From Warburgia ugandensis (lineage: Eukaryota > Streptophyta > Magnoliopsida > Canellales > Canellaceae): a stretch of 64,000 nucleotides of DNA. Under the pieces are notes generated by a model, which saw only the letters and a list, made by a program, of their open reading frames with translations, was not told the origin of the DNA and ran no database searches. This document shows positions 10,577 through 22,400 of the stretch, piece after piece. The DNA is taken from contig CP141137.1 of assembly GCA_035236585.1 (NCBI GenBank), forward strand, positions 8,510,327-8,574,326, written 5' to 3'. A program made the translations under genes and the position numbers. Position 1 is the first letter of the stretch, and the number at the start of each line of letters is the position of its first letter.

Positions 10577-13500
10577 GTCTGTTCAAATTTTAGCTGGTGG
10601 CACATCATGGTACGATTTGTAAGATGAACATGCTGTGAATTTATGGATACATAAGAAAGAAATTAGTGAAAACAATAAAGTGGAAAAAAGTAGAAAATAT
10701 CCACAGAAAAAGCTTCTTCTTTTTTTTACTTCTAATCCTTTGATAAAAAGATTCATTCTATTCATAAAAAACAGGAGGTAGAACCAATAAAGATTAAGAG
10801 AATGTGTCATGTTGGTTATTTTCTTGAGGCATAAACTAAGAAACCCGCTAAATAGTGCGTGGAAGTCTTCTCTTTCTTATTAGCAAAGGAAGAATTTTTT
10901 TTAATATAAATGAGATTATTCAGGAATACACATTGAATGATGAAATTACACATAAATTTTGAGGTATCATTACCCTTCGATGGATGCATGGATGATGGGC
11001 TATGCGCAAAGTAAAAGTCCATAACTTAATATCTTTGGTCCCAACTTAGACCAGCTAATAAGCTCACCAAACATATAAGATAACACATTTCAAAAAAAAA
11101 TTAAGGACCCACAAGTTATATAAAATTAATATTATTTAGTTTGAGAATTTATTTTTAAAAAAGAAGTTCAAATAGGATAATATAAAGACAAGTACACGTT
11201 CATATGACGGAGAAGTAGATGAGAGAGCAATTTATATCTTCTTTTTCTTGGTACAAGCAAAGAATTAGAAAGCAAATAACTTACAAGCCTAAATCTAATT
11301 CGAGTCAGGCAGGAAAGAGGCAACTCAAATATGTAACCAAGCATATTCCAAGGAGATGCCAAGTTATCTATGACGAGTTGTGCTAGGTAGACATTCGTTG
11401 GAGAGTTATTTCTAGCTAACGAAAGAGAATTGTATGCAGGAAAAAATATAGGAAGAGAGACAGAGAGTTATTGAGAGGTGAATGGTAGGTTGGAAGATTA
11501 AGGATATATAAATAAGCACAAATGCACATTGACATTAAAAGAATAAATATGGATATGGTGCTCTTGAGAGAAAATCAGGAAGTACAAAGAAAAGAAAAGA
11601 AAATTGAGATTCTCCCATAAAATAACAAAAACAAAAACATACCCATATATATTAATTTGTTAAAAAAAATTTTAAAGTAAAATCCCACTAAATCAATAAA
11701 AAAACTCTCAGGTCCTTAGGCTATTAATTTGTTTAAATTTTAGCTGTGTGACAATAACGGAGAAACTTCTTCCATGCATGAGCAGTTAAATGATGCACGC
11801 GCAAATTTCTCAATTAAAAAATATTAGTCGTTGCAAATACAACTGCAGCCCAAATTTTATATGATCAAAACTGTTGAACATTTTACTCTGGCTATAGATT
11901 GGTGACCCACCAAAAATTTCTTTTGTTGGACTGTAACATTTGACCTAGGGAGCCCAATGAAGAGCTTTCTGTTTTCGTTCTGAAACCATCAAATTAGAAA
12001 CTGAAAGTTAGAAATTATGATTTCAGATGCAGCCGGCATTTGGTAAATAGCTCATTGATAATATCAATTACTAGATAAATATGCAACTGATGAAAAGGAC
12101 CGGGGAAGCCTGTACCGTGTCATACTCCCTGCTTCCAAAGGTGCTAGCTTTCACACTCCTACTCTATAGTTGATCCATGGCTTGAACAAGACAGCTGCAC
12201 CAGTATACTCAGAAAGAAGTAAAGTGCATCTACAGCTGCTACAAGACTGACAGGAAGCACCCTCCTTCCAATCACTAAGAAAAAATCAAAGGCTGACTTT
12301 GTCTGTGATTTTTTTTACTACAGGAGAGTTTACTCGACCCATTCCTTTTACATAATAGGGCTCCGCACTGCTCAAGTAAATGTGCAACTCCGTACGAGAA
12401 CCTCCTACCCTTCCGCCACTCTGGTTCAGATGATTAAAGAACTAAGCCCTGCATCAGCTTTGGCTTTGGTCATATATATTCTTCCACCGGAGAATATGCC
12501 CATTCATTGGATCAGCTCCCCACGGTTTGAGCACCTCGAAGAACATAGAAAAAACAAAAGGAAATAATAGTCATGTCTACCACGTTTTGGGATAATAATG
12601 TCTTACCTCTCAGCATGCCATTTTTTGCGCTTCGAAAGAGAAATGTGCCCTTACCTAATCTTTTTTTTTTTTTAGTCTTTTTTTACAAGAAAGAGTTATT
12701 AAACAAACTATATATAACCTATTGTCTTAATTTCTGAATACTTGAAATCTCACTAATAAGAGAAAAGTGTCACCTCAAACTTTCCGGTCAAGAGTAATGA
12801 GGAGAGACACCATAGTATACTAGACCAACTGCACTACATGGCTTTCAGCTCTTCAATATCATTCTTATGAAAAAAAGGAATATTTCTCTCTTAATTTTCT
12901 GTTGTTCTTATATCTTCATTCCACACCGTTCCACTCTCTTAATGTCAAAATAGAAAATAAAATCTCTCATAGGAATTTACAAAGTATTCCCCAAGTTTCA
13001 GTTCTTAAGCTTAGTCAATTAGAAAACTAGAGCCCAATTTTCAATTCTGATCGTAGGCACTTGGAAGATGGGCGAGACCATATTCTCAATGACCAACGAG
13101 AATAATATTTTGTTGCTTCAAATTGTCTTTCTCTATAAAATCTATCAAGTTCTTTTTGCAAAAATGGACTATAAAAAAATAAAAATCTCATTAAATTAAA
13201 GGGTGAGGATTGCCCAAGATTTATCTTCTCATCTTTTTTTCTTGAAAGGAGATTTATCTTCTGATCATAGGCAATTTAAAACATGTGGGTACCCTAAATT
13301 TATTCTTTTGACAGGACCACTCACGTTGCAAATTGTGGAATATATTACAATTTCTTTTCTTTTCTTTTTCACAAGATAAAGAGAATTCCATATTGAATTG
13401 TGCGATGTAAATTAAAGGGTAAATTTCTCTTTTGAAGTGCAAATAATGGTACCTAGAGGGTAGGATTAGGTCGAAGGGTACCACTATTATTATCCCAAAG

Positions 13501-14616
13501 GTCTAGGGAATAATTTTATTTCCCAAAAAAACAAAACAAAAGACATGTCTTGATCATTTGAGGTAGTTCCCTCTCCTAATCCTACAACAGTTCAGATCCT
13601 CTCCTCCCCACATTTTAAGGTAAGTAACTTTATAAGCTCATTATTTTTAACCTTAGAGAATAATCAGGCATCCATCAAGGAATTATCTGGTGTTAATCTT
13701 TCTAGGACCACCAAAGTTGTTGGGTTTGTAGGACCCTCACCTGTCACTTTTGGTTGGTGGTTCCTCATATTTAAGAACAGTTCGATCAAGGTTTAAGTGA
13801 CTCGACATGAAGGGTCGTACTTAATTAATTAAGAAGTTAATCCTTATATTAAATAACCTTAGCCTAACTGAATTGATGTGCACCAGAGGAAAATGAATGG
13901 TGGGGTTAAGCTAAGCAAAACCATCACAATATTCAATTATTGAAGAAAGGAATCACATCATAAAGGTAGCATCGACGATAAAGCTAGCCAGTGATGGGCA
14001 TGTCATTTCCATGGCCTCTGCTCCCTGGACAAATCAAGAATGGTTTTTAATACCACATTGCAAACCCTTAGATTGTTAGCTAAGTTTGCTGAGCATCCAT
14101 GCACGATCAGTCAAACATGGATCCACTACGTGTTTAATATGCTATCAATGAAAAATAATCAAGAGGCATACATGTTCTCTCTCTCTTTTTTTAATGGCAT
14201 AAATGCTGTTTTTTAAGGTAAAAAGGCACGCACGCTCTTGGCACGAGAAGAAGTCCACGCCTTCTTTTTTTATATATGTTTTTTTTTTTTTAATATTTAA
14301 GTTCTTAATCACATTTTTCCTATCAAAATAAGGTAAATAAGTACAAACCAATGCATTTGAATAATTGTAACAACTTGTTTTAGGTCTTTGAAAAAATTAA
14401 TAAAAATAGATGGTTATTATTTTTTTTGTCAAACATGAAATTTGACCTTCAACCTATTTAATCCATTTTAAACATGATGAATGGCTTAGATATAAAGAAC
14501 TAAAATTTAACAAGCATAAAAATGGGGCATGGACTTATTCCACTACTGAAGAGTGTGACGCTCAGCAAGACTCATGAAGAAAATATGGACATATATAATG
14601 AAAATTTCACCCCTGT

Positions 14617-14750
14617 AATTGACATACTTCCACCTCCTGAATGGTTTTTTGGGCATTTAATATTTATGAACTTTGACTTTTCAGTTACAAAACTGAAAAA
14701 TGAACCTCAAATGCCCAAAAAAGTACTTACGAGGAAGGGTATGTCAATTG
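14617..14750. mobile_element. hairpin-forming MITE-like element
   Basis: Left arm 14617-14658 and right arm 14709-14750 are near-complete inverted complements (aattgacatactt.../...gtatgtcaatt at the ends, ttttttgggcattt against aaatgcccaaaaaa at the inner ends) around a loop of about 50 bases. Such a fold fits a miniature inverted-repeat element. Confidence 0.6.
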
Positions 14751-15099
14751 CATGGACAAATTATATACATATATATATGTATAATAATCATTTGACTAGG
14801 AAGTGAATTCAACTAGCAATATATTTTTCATATAAAAAAAATCTCAACATTGGCAAAAATATATTAATGGTGACAAATTATTAGAAAAATGAACCTCAAA
14901 TGCCTAAAAGAGTACTTACGAGGCAAGGGTATGCCAATTGCAGGTGTATATGGGCTTAATTTTTTTCCTGTAAGTGATGGTAGGATGATGCTGGTTAAGT
15001 ATGTATAATAATCATTTGACTAGGAATTGAATTCAATTTGCAATATATAAAAAAAAATCTTAACATTGGCAAAATATATTAACGGCGATAAATTATTAG
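14696..15099. repeat. imperfect tandem duplication, about 190-215 bp per copy
   Basis: Copy A 14696-14884 and copy B 14885-15099 share long blocks: aaaaatgaacctcaaatgcc, the agtacttacgagg block, gtataataatcatttgacta and aacattggcaaaa. Copy B has a short insertion near 14944-14998. The unit begins inside the inner loop of the hairpin above, so only its right arm is duplicated. Confidence 0.8.
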
Positions 15100-15446
15100 T
15101 AAAATTCATATTTAAATTGGTAAACTTTTCATTTATTTATTTCAGAATGAGAGAGAAGTTTTAAACTCGGATTTTTCTTGCATTCAAAAGAAGCAAAATT
15201 AAAAATCTGGATCTTTTAAAGCAAATTTCAATTATTGGATTTTGCAAACATGAACATGCATGTGTGCATATGTTTTCGTTTCATCATGTAATAGTTGTTT
15301 TTCACGAAGTAACTTAAAAGAAGTGGGACGTAATTAGTGGAGAGTTCTATCCATATTAACATAATCTTCAGCTACACATCATTTCACGATAAGCAATGCA
15401 ATTTCCAACAGAATTTTTTCTAATTAAAATCTCTTTGTCCCATGAA

Positions 15447-15628
15447 GGAGAGCCTTGGCGCAATGGTAAAATTATTGTCATGTGACCTTGAGCATACGGG
15501 TTCAAGGCGTAGAAACAACTTCTTGCAAATTTGCAAGGTAAGGTTATGTACTATAGACCCTTGTAGTCCACTCCTTCTTCAGACCCTGCAAATGCAGGAG
15601 GTTCATATACCGGGCCTGCTTTTTTTTA
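15447..15628 (+). mobile_element. Au-like SINE
   Basis: The tRNA-like head GGAGAGCCTTGGCGCAATGGT (box A region) is followed by a box-B-like ACGGGTTCAAGGC. The body reads ttgcaaggtaaggttatgtactatagaccc, and the 3' end is a T run after gggcctgc. Full length except for minor indels. Confidence 0.85.
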
Positions 15629-15865
15629 TTCACCTGTTATATTAGACAATCCACTGTTAAGATCTCCATTATTTCTTGTGAGACACTTTAGTATATGCAT
15701 GTCATTCACCCAAAGATAGATGGCATTTCTTCCATGATAGCATTTCATACCTGCCTCAAAAGCCCATGCAGTTGGTAATTGGTAGATGTATGGTAACTCA
15801 TATCAGTATAATGTAATTCATGTTTACCCACTCAGTGGCTCTATGAAATCTGAACCCTCAGAAAA

Positions 15866-16024
15866 GGGTAGAATTATCGTCGTATGACCTTGAGGTCACG
15901 GGTTCAAGGCGTGAAAACAACCTCTTGCAAAATGCAAGATAAGGCTGCATACTATAGACACTTGTGGTTTACCCCTTTCCAGGACTCCACATATACCGGA
16001 GCTTCGTATAGGAGGCTGCCCTTT
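15866..16024 (+). mobile_element. Au-like SINE, short 5' truncation
   Basis: It starts within the tRNA-like part (gggtagaattatcgtcg), keeps GGTCACGGGTTCAAGGCGTG and the full body, and ends ggaggctgcccttt. It is in the same orientation as the copy 240 bases upstream. Confidence 0.8.
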
Positions 16025-16650
16025 AATCAAGATGACACTAAACTTATAATCACCACTGATCAACAAATAAAGCTTGGCCCTAGTTACATGCATCTGGTTC
16101 CTAGTTTAGATGCATGTAAGTGGAAAAAGATTCACCTTAATAAGTGGTAATTGTAAGTTCAGTGCCATCTTAATGATAATGAAAAGAAAAGGGCAGCTAA
16201 AGTTCGCACTTTTCCCAACCTCTTTACTTTGAAATCCTAACAACATGCATCATGAAGTGCACTGATACTTGTGCAAACGTACACGATGACATGTCCATGT
16301 TCGGCTCTACACCATGGGGAATGCTAAAAATGTGACGTTGGACTAGTTTGGCACAGCCGTTGGACTAGTCTCTTCCCACGTTTTCCAGGCTCGAAGACAA
16401 AATGGATACAGTCTCAAGTATTACGATTCTACTAGTGGAATAGGTGGGCTTGTTAATGTCCCTGCTTGTACACACTTGAAAGGGAAATGCCGTCCACTCA
16501 CCATTGCTGTCAGATTGGCACCTCTCTCTCTGGAGTTGAACCTCAATATTTTAATGCAAAGTAAACGCTCGCTGGGCTTGCTTTCGGGGTTTCTTCTTCT
16601 TCTTTTTTCCATTAATAACTAATTAATTAGCATAACGATTTAAACAGTGG

Positions 16651-16833
16651 AAAGAGAGCTATGGTGCAACAGTAGAGTTGTTCTCATGTAACTTTGAGTT
16701 CAGGTTCAAGGTGTGCAAACAGCCTCTTCCAAAATGCAAGATAAGACTATGTATCATTGGCCATTGTGATCCGCCCCTTCTCCGGACCCTGCTTATGCAG
16801 GAGATTTGTGCACTGAACTACCCCTTTTTGTAC
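16651..16833 (+). mobile_element. Au-like SINE with 15-bp target duplication
   Basis: Full-length, moderately diverged copy flanked by identical cgatttaaacagtgg at 16636-16650 and 16834-16848. The duplication proves retrotransposition and fixes both ends. Confidence 0.88.
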
Positions 16834-17869
16834 CGATTTAAACAGTGGCAATGAGAAAAGGCCAAAACACACCCAGTCTTATTCAAAGCCATTGTTAGAA
16901 ATTGCTTGTGCCAAAAGAAAGATGGGATGTTTTGGTACCAAAGGGGTTGTGACGAGCTGGTTATAGTTGGGTTTGTTCCCCATAGACCGCCCTGATGTGA
17001 ATGGTTTATGGGCAGTTGATTGCATCCACAGGAATTGGTCCCACCTCCAAAGGATGAAAGAGAGAGAGACAGATGAATGGTTGGAAATGGATTGTTATCG
17101 TTTGTTATGCAGTCTGACCAAAGGCTGTTCACTCTTTCCCAAGGACCCACATAAACCAACATAAGAGTCAGACTTGTGGCCAGTGTACCAGAAGATGATT
17201 TCTCCATTGGCTTGGTTCTAGATCTGGATGGATACAGATAAACACTAGTTTGATAACTGGATTTGTTCAGGCTACCCTTAAGCATCTATTGTAAGATGGG
17301 AATCAGAACCCTGTCAGAGACTCTCTTATGCAAGCTACAAGTCCAAAGTGAGCCTAGATTTCTGGTGACTGGACCAGCTGCTGGGACAGCTCTGTCTTAG
17401 ATGGACCATGTGACTGACAAGAAACACATCCATTAGATGATTCCGACTTCTGATTTTGTGAATCGCAGAACGCCCATTTTGTAACAGGAAATCATCGTGT
17501 TTTACAATCATCCTATGAACACTGGGCAAATTTTTGGGGGGATGTCCCAGTAAGATAAAGCCAACATTTTACAATTCAAAAAAATCTAGGCCCGGCAAAA
17601 TTTAAAAGCCTTTCCATCTTACAACTCAAAAGCTCACACGCGGTAGACTAGATCATCCGGTGGATGGAATTTTAAGACATGGTCTAGGTAAGACGAGAAT
17701 AAGATATTCACTGCTAGAATTACTAAAATTTAGGCCCACTTGTAGCCTCAGAGCCTTTATCCAGCAACCCCTTGATGGTGGACCACCGCCAGCTTAACGG
17801 TTTGATCAGAACATGCACATGGAGAACCATTGTGTTATCAAAGTAGACAGAGGATGCATCTAGTACTGG

Positions 17870-17975
17870 GTAACCCAGAGCATGAAGTTCCTGCATATGT
17901 AGAGTTCAGAAAAAAAGCAGACCACAGGAGTTTATAATACACAGACTTACCTTGCATTTGCACCAACGCTCCCAT
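17870..17975 (-). mobile_element. decayed Au-like SINE fragment
   Basis: The plus-strand text from 17880 (catgaagttcctgcatatgtagag, then agcagaccacaggag, then cttaccttgcattt) follows the complement of the Au SINE body. There are many changes and no duplication. Confidence 0.4.
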
Positions 17976-18220
17976 ATCTGCGTCCAGTAGTAATCACACG
18001 CTAATGCGGCTGGGCAACTTCATTTTTTTTTCAAGGAATGATGTGTGCAGGAGCACTAACTGCGTCACATCATAAGAACTTTCATGAGAAGACATGTGAC
18101 CAGCTTAACTCAGGGCTGGTTAAGATGATACGTGACTTTCAAACTCTATCAACCATCATCTTGGGTTAAATTCGCCACATTTCTTTCTTTTGGAGAAAGC
18201 TCCAAAGACGTGGAGTGTGT

Positions 18221-18672
18221 TTATATATACAGGGGAGCAGTAATTTCAGCAAAGAGTTGCAGGTAACGTTTAATTGGCCAGGAAAAAGATTCTAATGGCC
18301 ATTTCCTCTAACTTCTTCTGTTTTCTACTCTCATTTTTCAGTCAATCAAATGTCACCTGCTTCTTGCACCTGCATGAAACGGCTGAAATTAACACACGCA
18401 CATATACATATATATTTCATTTCTTTTTCTCCTGTCCAGAAGCTGAAAATAGAGAATCACTTTCCTGCCCATCAAAGTATAACTTTAACCACCTGTTTCC
18501 AGTGCTCCTCGGAAACAGAAACACAAGAAACTCTAGAAATAGCTTTCCAGAGCACCCCAAGTTACTTGTAAATTTCAAAACAAGTGGAAGCCCACCAAAA
18601 CATAAGTTACCATATATTTCTCTTAATTGCCATATAAATACGTCAAATTGGAGCCTGCCTTACCAGGGATGA
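18221..18672 (+). CDS. hypothetical small secreted protein, doubtful
   Basis: A good TATA box (TTTATATATA, 18221-18230) lies 65 bases before an ATG at 18295 that opens a 125-codon frame ending at 18672. The first residues (MAISSNFFCFLLSFFSQSNVT) resemble a signal peptide, but the rest has no domain I recognise, low complexity in places and no family resemblance. It lies about 340 bases beyond the NAL1 stop, on the opposite strand. It could equally be a non-coding transcript or chance. Start and end given cover the TATA box and the frame. Confidence 0.22.
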
Positions 18673-19007
18673 ACAACCAAGTTGAACTTAAGATCTTCTA
18701 TTAAATATTTTCCCGTCTCAAATGTCTACATGCTGCTTAAAAATGCAAAACTTCAAGACCATTGAACTGGTTGCAGTTCTGACCATTGAACGTTCTCCAT
18801 AATATTACCAATTTCACGACCTTTAGTAATATTCCTTTCTGATTATGTTTCCGGGGGTCATAACTGTGATTCTGCAACTAGTAGACCCCTTGATCCAATG
18901 CAGACCACAGACTTCAGATGATGGATCTGATCATTTGGACACAAGTAACACGGTGTTAATCAGACACTTTTTTCACCTTCGGTTCCTGAGTTGATGTAAC
19001 ATTGGCT
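18673..19007. other. 3' flank of the NAL1-like gene
   Basis: This presumably holds the NAL1 3' untranslated region and polyadenylation sites on the minus strand. No decisive signal was identified and nothing else was seen. Confidence 0.4.
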
Positions 19008-19438
19008 TCATTTTGCTTCTTCCGAAGTAAATGCAGACTCAGAGCGTTGTCTCTTGGGTTCTCGTTCTCCCAACTGCAGAGAAACACAAAGATCTTCTTC
19101 GGAAACATTCCTCAACGCAGAAAGGTTATTCGAGCCTGGGTTGCCCTGTTGGTTTTGATGTAGTGGTGACCTATTGATGAAGCTTGGAATGAACTGATGT
19201 TCCTCTACATTGGGTTTCAGCTCGACCCCATCTTCCAGATGAAACTCAGTATGGGTGAAAGGAGCATTCATTGCAGAGCCAGAAGGGCCTTCAGTGGGGA
19301 GTTTTTCGATATTAAAACCCAAGGGCTCATACATGTCTTCTGTTTTTTCTTTTGGCAAGATGCCATCAGCAGGAGATGACTCCCCAACTGTAGAATCAAC
19401 ACCAGCTGCCGAGGCACTTCTTTGCTCTTGAATAGCTT
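19008..19438 (-). CDS. NAL1: NAL1 coding exon 5 (C-terminal regulatory tail)
   Basis: 431 bases, opening EAIQEQRSASAAG and ending FTSEEAK with TGA at 19010-19008. The conserved VEEHQFIPSF and SEEDLCVSLQLGEREPKRQRS segments match the family's tail; the linker between them is diverged, as usual. Confidence 0.92.
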
Positions 19439-22400
19439 CTATTCAACAAGAAACAAACAAATCATGAGACTTATTGATCTAATATTTCAAAAAGATCAAG
19501 AGATTTTAGAGAATAACTTTATAGAATGACCACCAGTATAATCCAAGCTAAATAGTTGGATAAGCAACAAGCACAAACCTTGAAGGCCTTCATTGGTTGT
19601 TATAAGATCGAGCTCCAGGAGATCAAGAAGACGCCCAAGATTGACTCCACTAGTCCAATTCTCTGGACCTTCACCACTTTTCAGCTTCAGCCGCCCACGG
19701 TTAGCTGTTCCTCCCCATATAATTCCAATTGGTCGTGGTTTTTCACCATTCTGTCCTGTTAAGAGAATGAGGCTCCCACTATCACCTTCCAAATCAAATG
19801 ACTGTTGGTTCTCGCCCACAACAAGAAAGTCAGTGAAGAAGCAGATCCCTCTTTCATCGTTGTACTCCAAAGCATATGCCATTACAGTCCCAGTAGTCAA
19901 ACCAGAACTTCTCCCAACCTTCACCACTTGTTTACCAATGAGGCTGCCGATTGAAGCCTGCAAGTCTACAACCATAACATCTCCAACCTCCCCTACTCCT
20001 TTCACTGATGTACTGACATTCAAGATGCTAAAATCATCGGCAAAAGGAATGAAGGCCCCATCAGCTCGTACAAATGTTTCTGCAGGTGCACCAAATTGGA
20101 ATGGGTGTTTTTTGGGAATCAGAAAGTCAAGAAACCATAAATCAGTATATAACATGTGCAATATAAAATATCATTTAAAGATTCAAGCTTGGTTGATCTC
20201 TACAAGATACTATATTATTAACCTCCCTTATTGGTGGGAAAAACCTTTAATGATCTTATTAAAATGAAATGGCTAGTTCCAAACAACCAATGCAGAATAA
20301 CAAAGAAGCTCTAAAATTATGGTACCACATACCTGGGTTTTTTCCTGCATATATCCCATACCAAAGATCATCTGTGATGAACGATGTTGCCCTCTCCACT
20401 GCACCGAGATAAACTCCAGGCCCAAGGTTGGGCGGCAAAGGATGAAACATCTTCTGACTTGGATAGTCTAAGTCAACTGCAACATGTCTGTTTGTGAGGA
20501 AACCAACTTGTCGGCCACCTGTTCGGCTTTTCACTATAGCACCCAGAGTTCCATACGTCTCTTGGCTTGCAACCTAAACATGCAAGCAATTCGTATTGGG
20601 CCATCCAATAAAAGAAAATTCTAATACAAATCATATCAATGAACCATGACCAGTTGCCTACAGTCAAGTGCATGAGAATCTGCAGAACATGGGAATGGGC
20701 ACAAGCTTTGATAATAAATGAAGTTCATTCTATAGAAAATGATGGCAGGATCATAATAAGGAATATATTGACAGATCTGTTGAAGGTTACAGACACAACT
20801 AGGCAAAATATCAGTTCATATCAACCAAACCAGCTGAATTATGACATATAATTACATAGTACTAATTTAACTTGTTGGTAAGTGGAACCTGAGCCATATG
20901 CAGAGAAACGTACTCTCAGTAAGAAATGAAATAAGGAAATAGGAATGGCAAATGATAAGTGGGAAGACAAATTAAGCAAACCTTGACATTTGAATTTTGA
21001 CTGTTATCATTGTCTTTCCAAAAAAATAAAAGCATTTCTTCACAAGAGGAGTGAGTTGTAGTTTTCCCAAAGAAACAAGTTAGCTCTTCCAGTTTCATTA
21101 ACATAAGCTTTTACATGGTGCATGTGAACTCCAAGAACTGATCTACACAGCAGAAAGGTACATGCAGGCCCTTTGTTTGGTGATCCAAACCTATCCATTA
21201 GCCAACTTATATAGGCCCCAAAATGTTCTCCATTTAATGGTCCTAAGCACTATTGTTAAGAATTCAAAAACAGACGCTCACAAAGGTTTAAAAGATTAAC
21301 AGAATTCTTGACCAATCCAAAGGTTAAGGATGTCTATGAGATATTTGGGCCACGGCCTAACTAATTTTGATGATCATAAGATGTTGGGAGTGACATGTAC
21401 TTTATAGCCTCAGCTGTAAATCTTTGGGTTTACAACTGCAGACACCATCAACATATAGTGGACAGTAAGAAATCTATATACTAACAATATAGTGTTGAAG
21501 TACAGAAGTTAGAGAGAGGGCATAGTGGGCCCTACATACAAATTCAGACTTCTAACATTCCTGTTCATGAGTGAACTCCGATAAGTCACTAGCACAATCA
21601 AGGTATATGAAAAAAGGTAAGTGAATCAGAGTTGATGCACCTGCAGTAATTGACATGAAAATGGCTGGAAAAGAAAAGGAAAGCTAAAAGATCCTTGCAT
21701 GTATAATGAAGGTTACATAGGGTCTCTCCTACTTTACCTTCCAAGAACTAATATTACATATGGAAGACTAATATTACATACGGAAGCATACGTAAGGGAA
21801 TCCACATGTCCAGGATTATCTCCAGTGAAGGGTACAGAAGTAATTGTTTGGAGATTTACAAGTGGAATGAACATAAGATAAAAACACTGCATAACTAGTT
21901 TGAGCATTCATGATTACTGTTAATGGATATTTCACATCATAGTACAGAGTAGAGAATCCTTGATAGATCAAGTGGAGAGGCTGAGAATAGAATTATTGCT
22001 TCCTTACAAAAGAGTTGTTGCAAGGGCTTAGGCTGACATATGATACATTTTCTTTATTTTGTGATCGCATGTGCTTTACCAAGATGGCACAAATCCACTT
22101 CCTCAGCGCAACATAAAGAACATAGAGATAACTTGTAACTTCTATATCAAGTTACAAAAATGTATACAGAGACACTATGAGAGTGCATGACTACTCCATT
22201 AGCAAGCTGAAAATGTTCTATGATATGTACGTGAACTAGAACAGTGACCCATGAAGCAAGTAGTAGTAGAACATAGGGCATGTAACATTTTAGTTAATAT
22301 TAGTTTTGTGTAATTCTAAAGCTATATTTGTCTAGGAGATGCCATACAAGGCAATAGCATCTGTACGACTTTTCAGATCAAGCACATCTCACAACTTCCA

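Larger units (their letters stand above)
8930..18220. other. intergenic between MIR167 and the NAL1 3' end, SINE-rich, no gene
   Basis: About 9 kb of AT-rich DNA with several tRNA-derived SINE copies (listed separately) and a hairpin/duplication at 14.6-15.1 kb. The frames at 9233-9484, 10140-10352, 12382-12567, 13254-13484 and 16818-17285 show no domain, no conserved motif and no supporting splice or promoter context. I see no gene here. Confidence 0.45.

Noticed and set aside
16818-17285. 155-codon minus-strand frame as a gene
   Set aside because: It overlaps a SINE end, has no recognisable domain, and no promoter or intron signals support it.
19593-20267. 224-codon plus-strand frame opposite NAL1 exon 4
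   Set aside because: Antisense to a conserved protease exon, with no domain of its own; long antisense frames are expected there.
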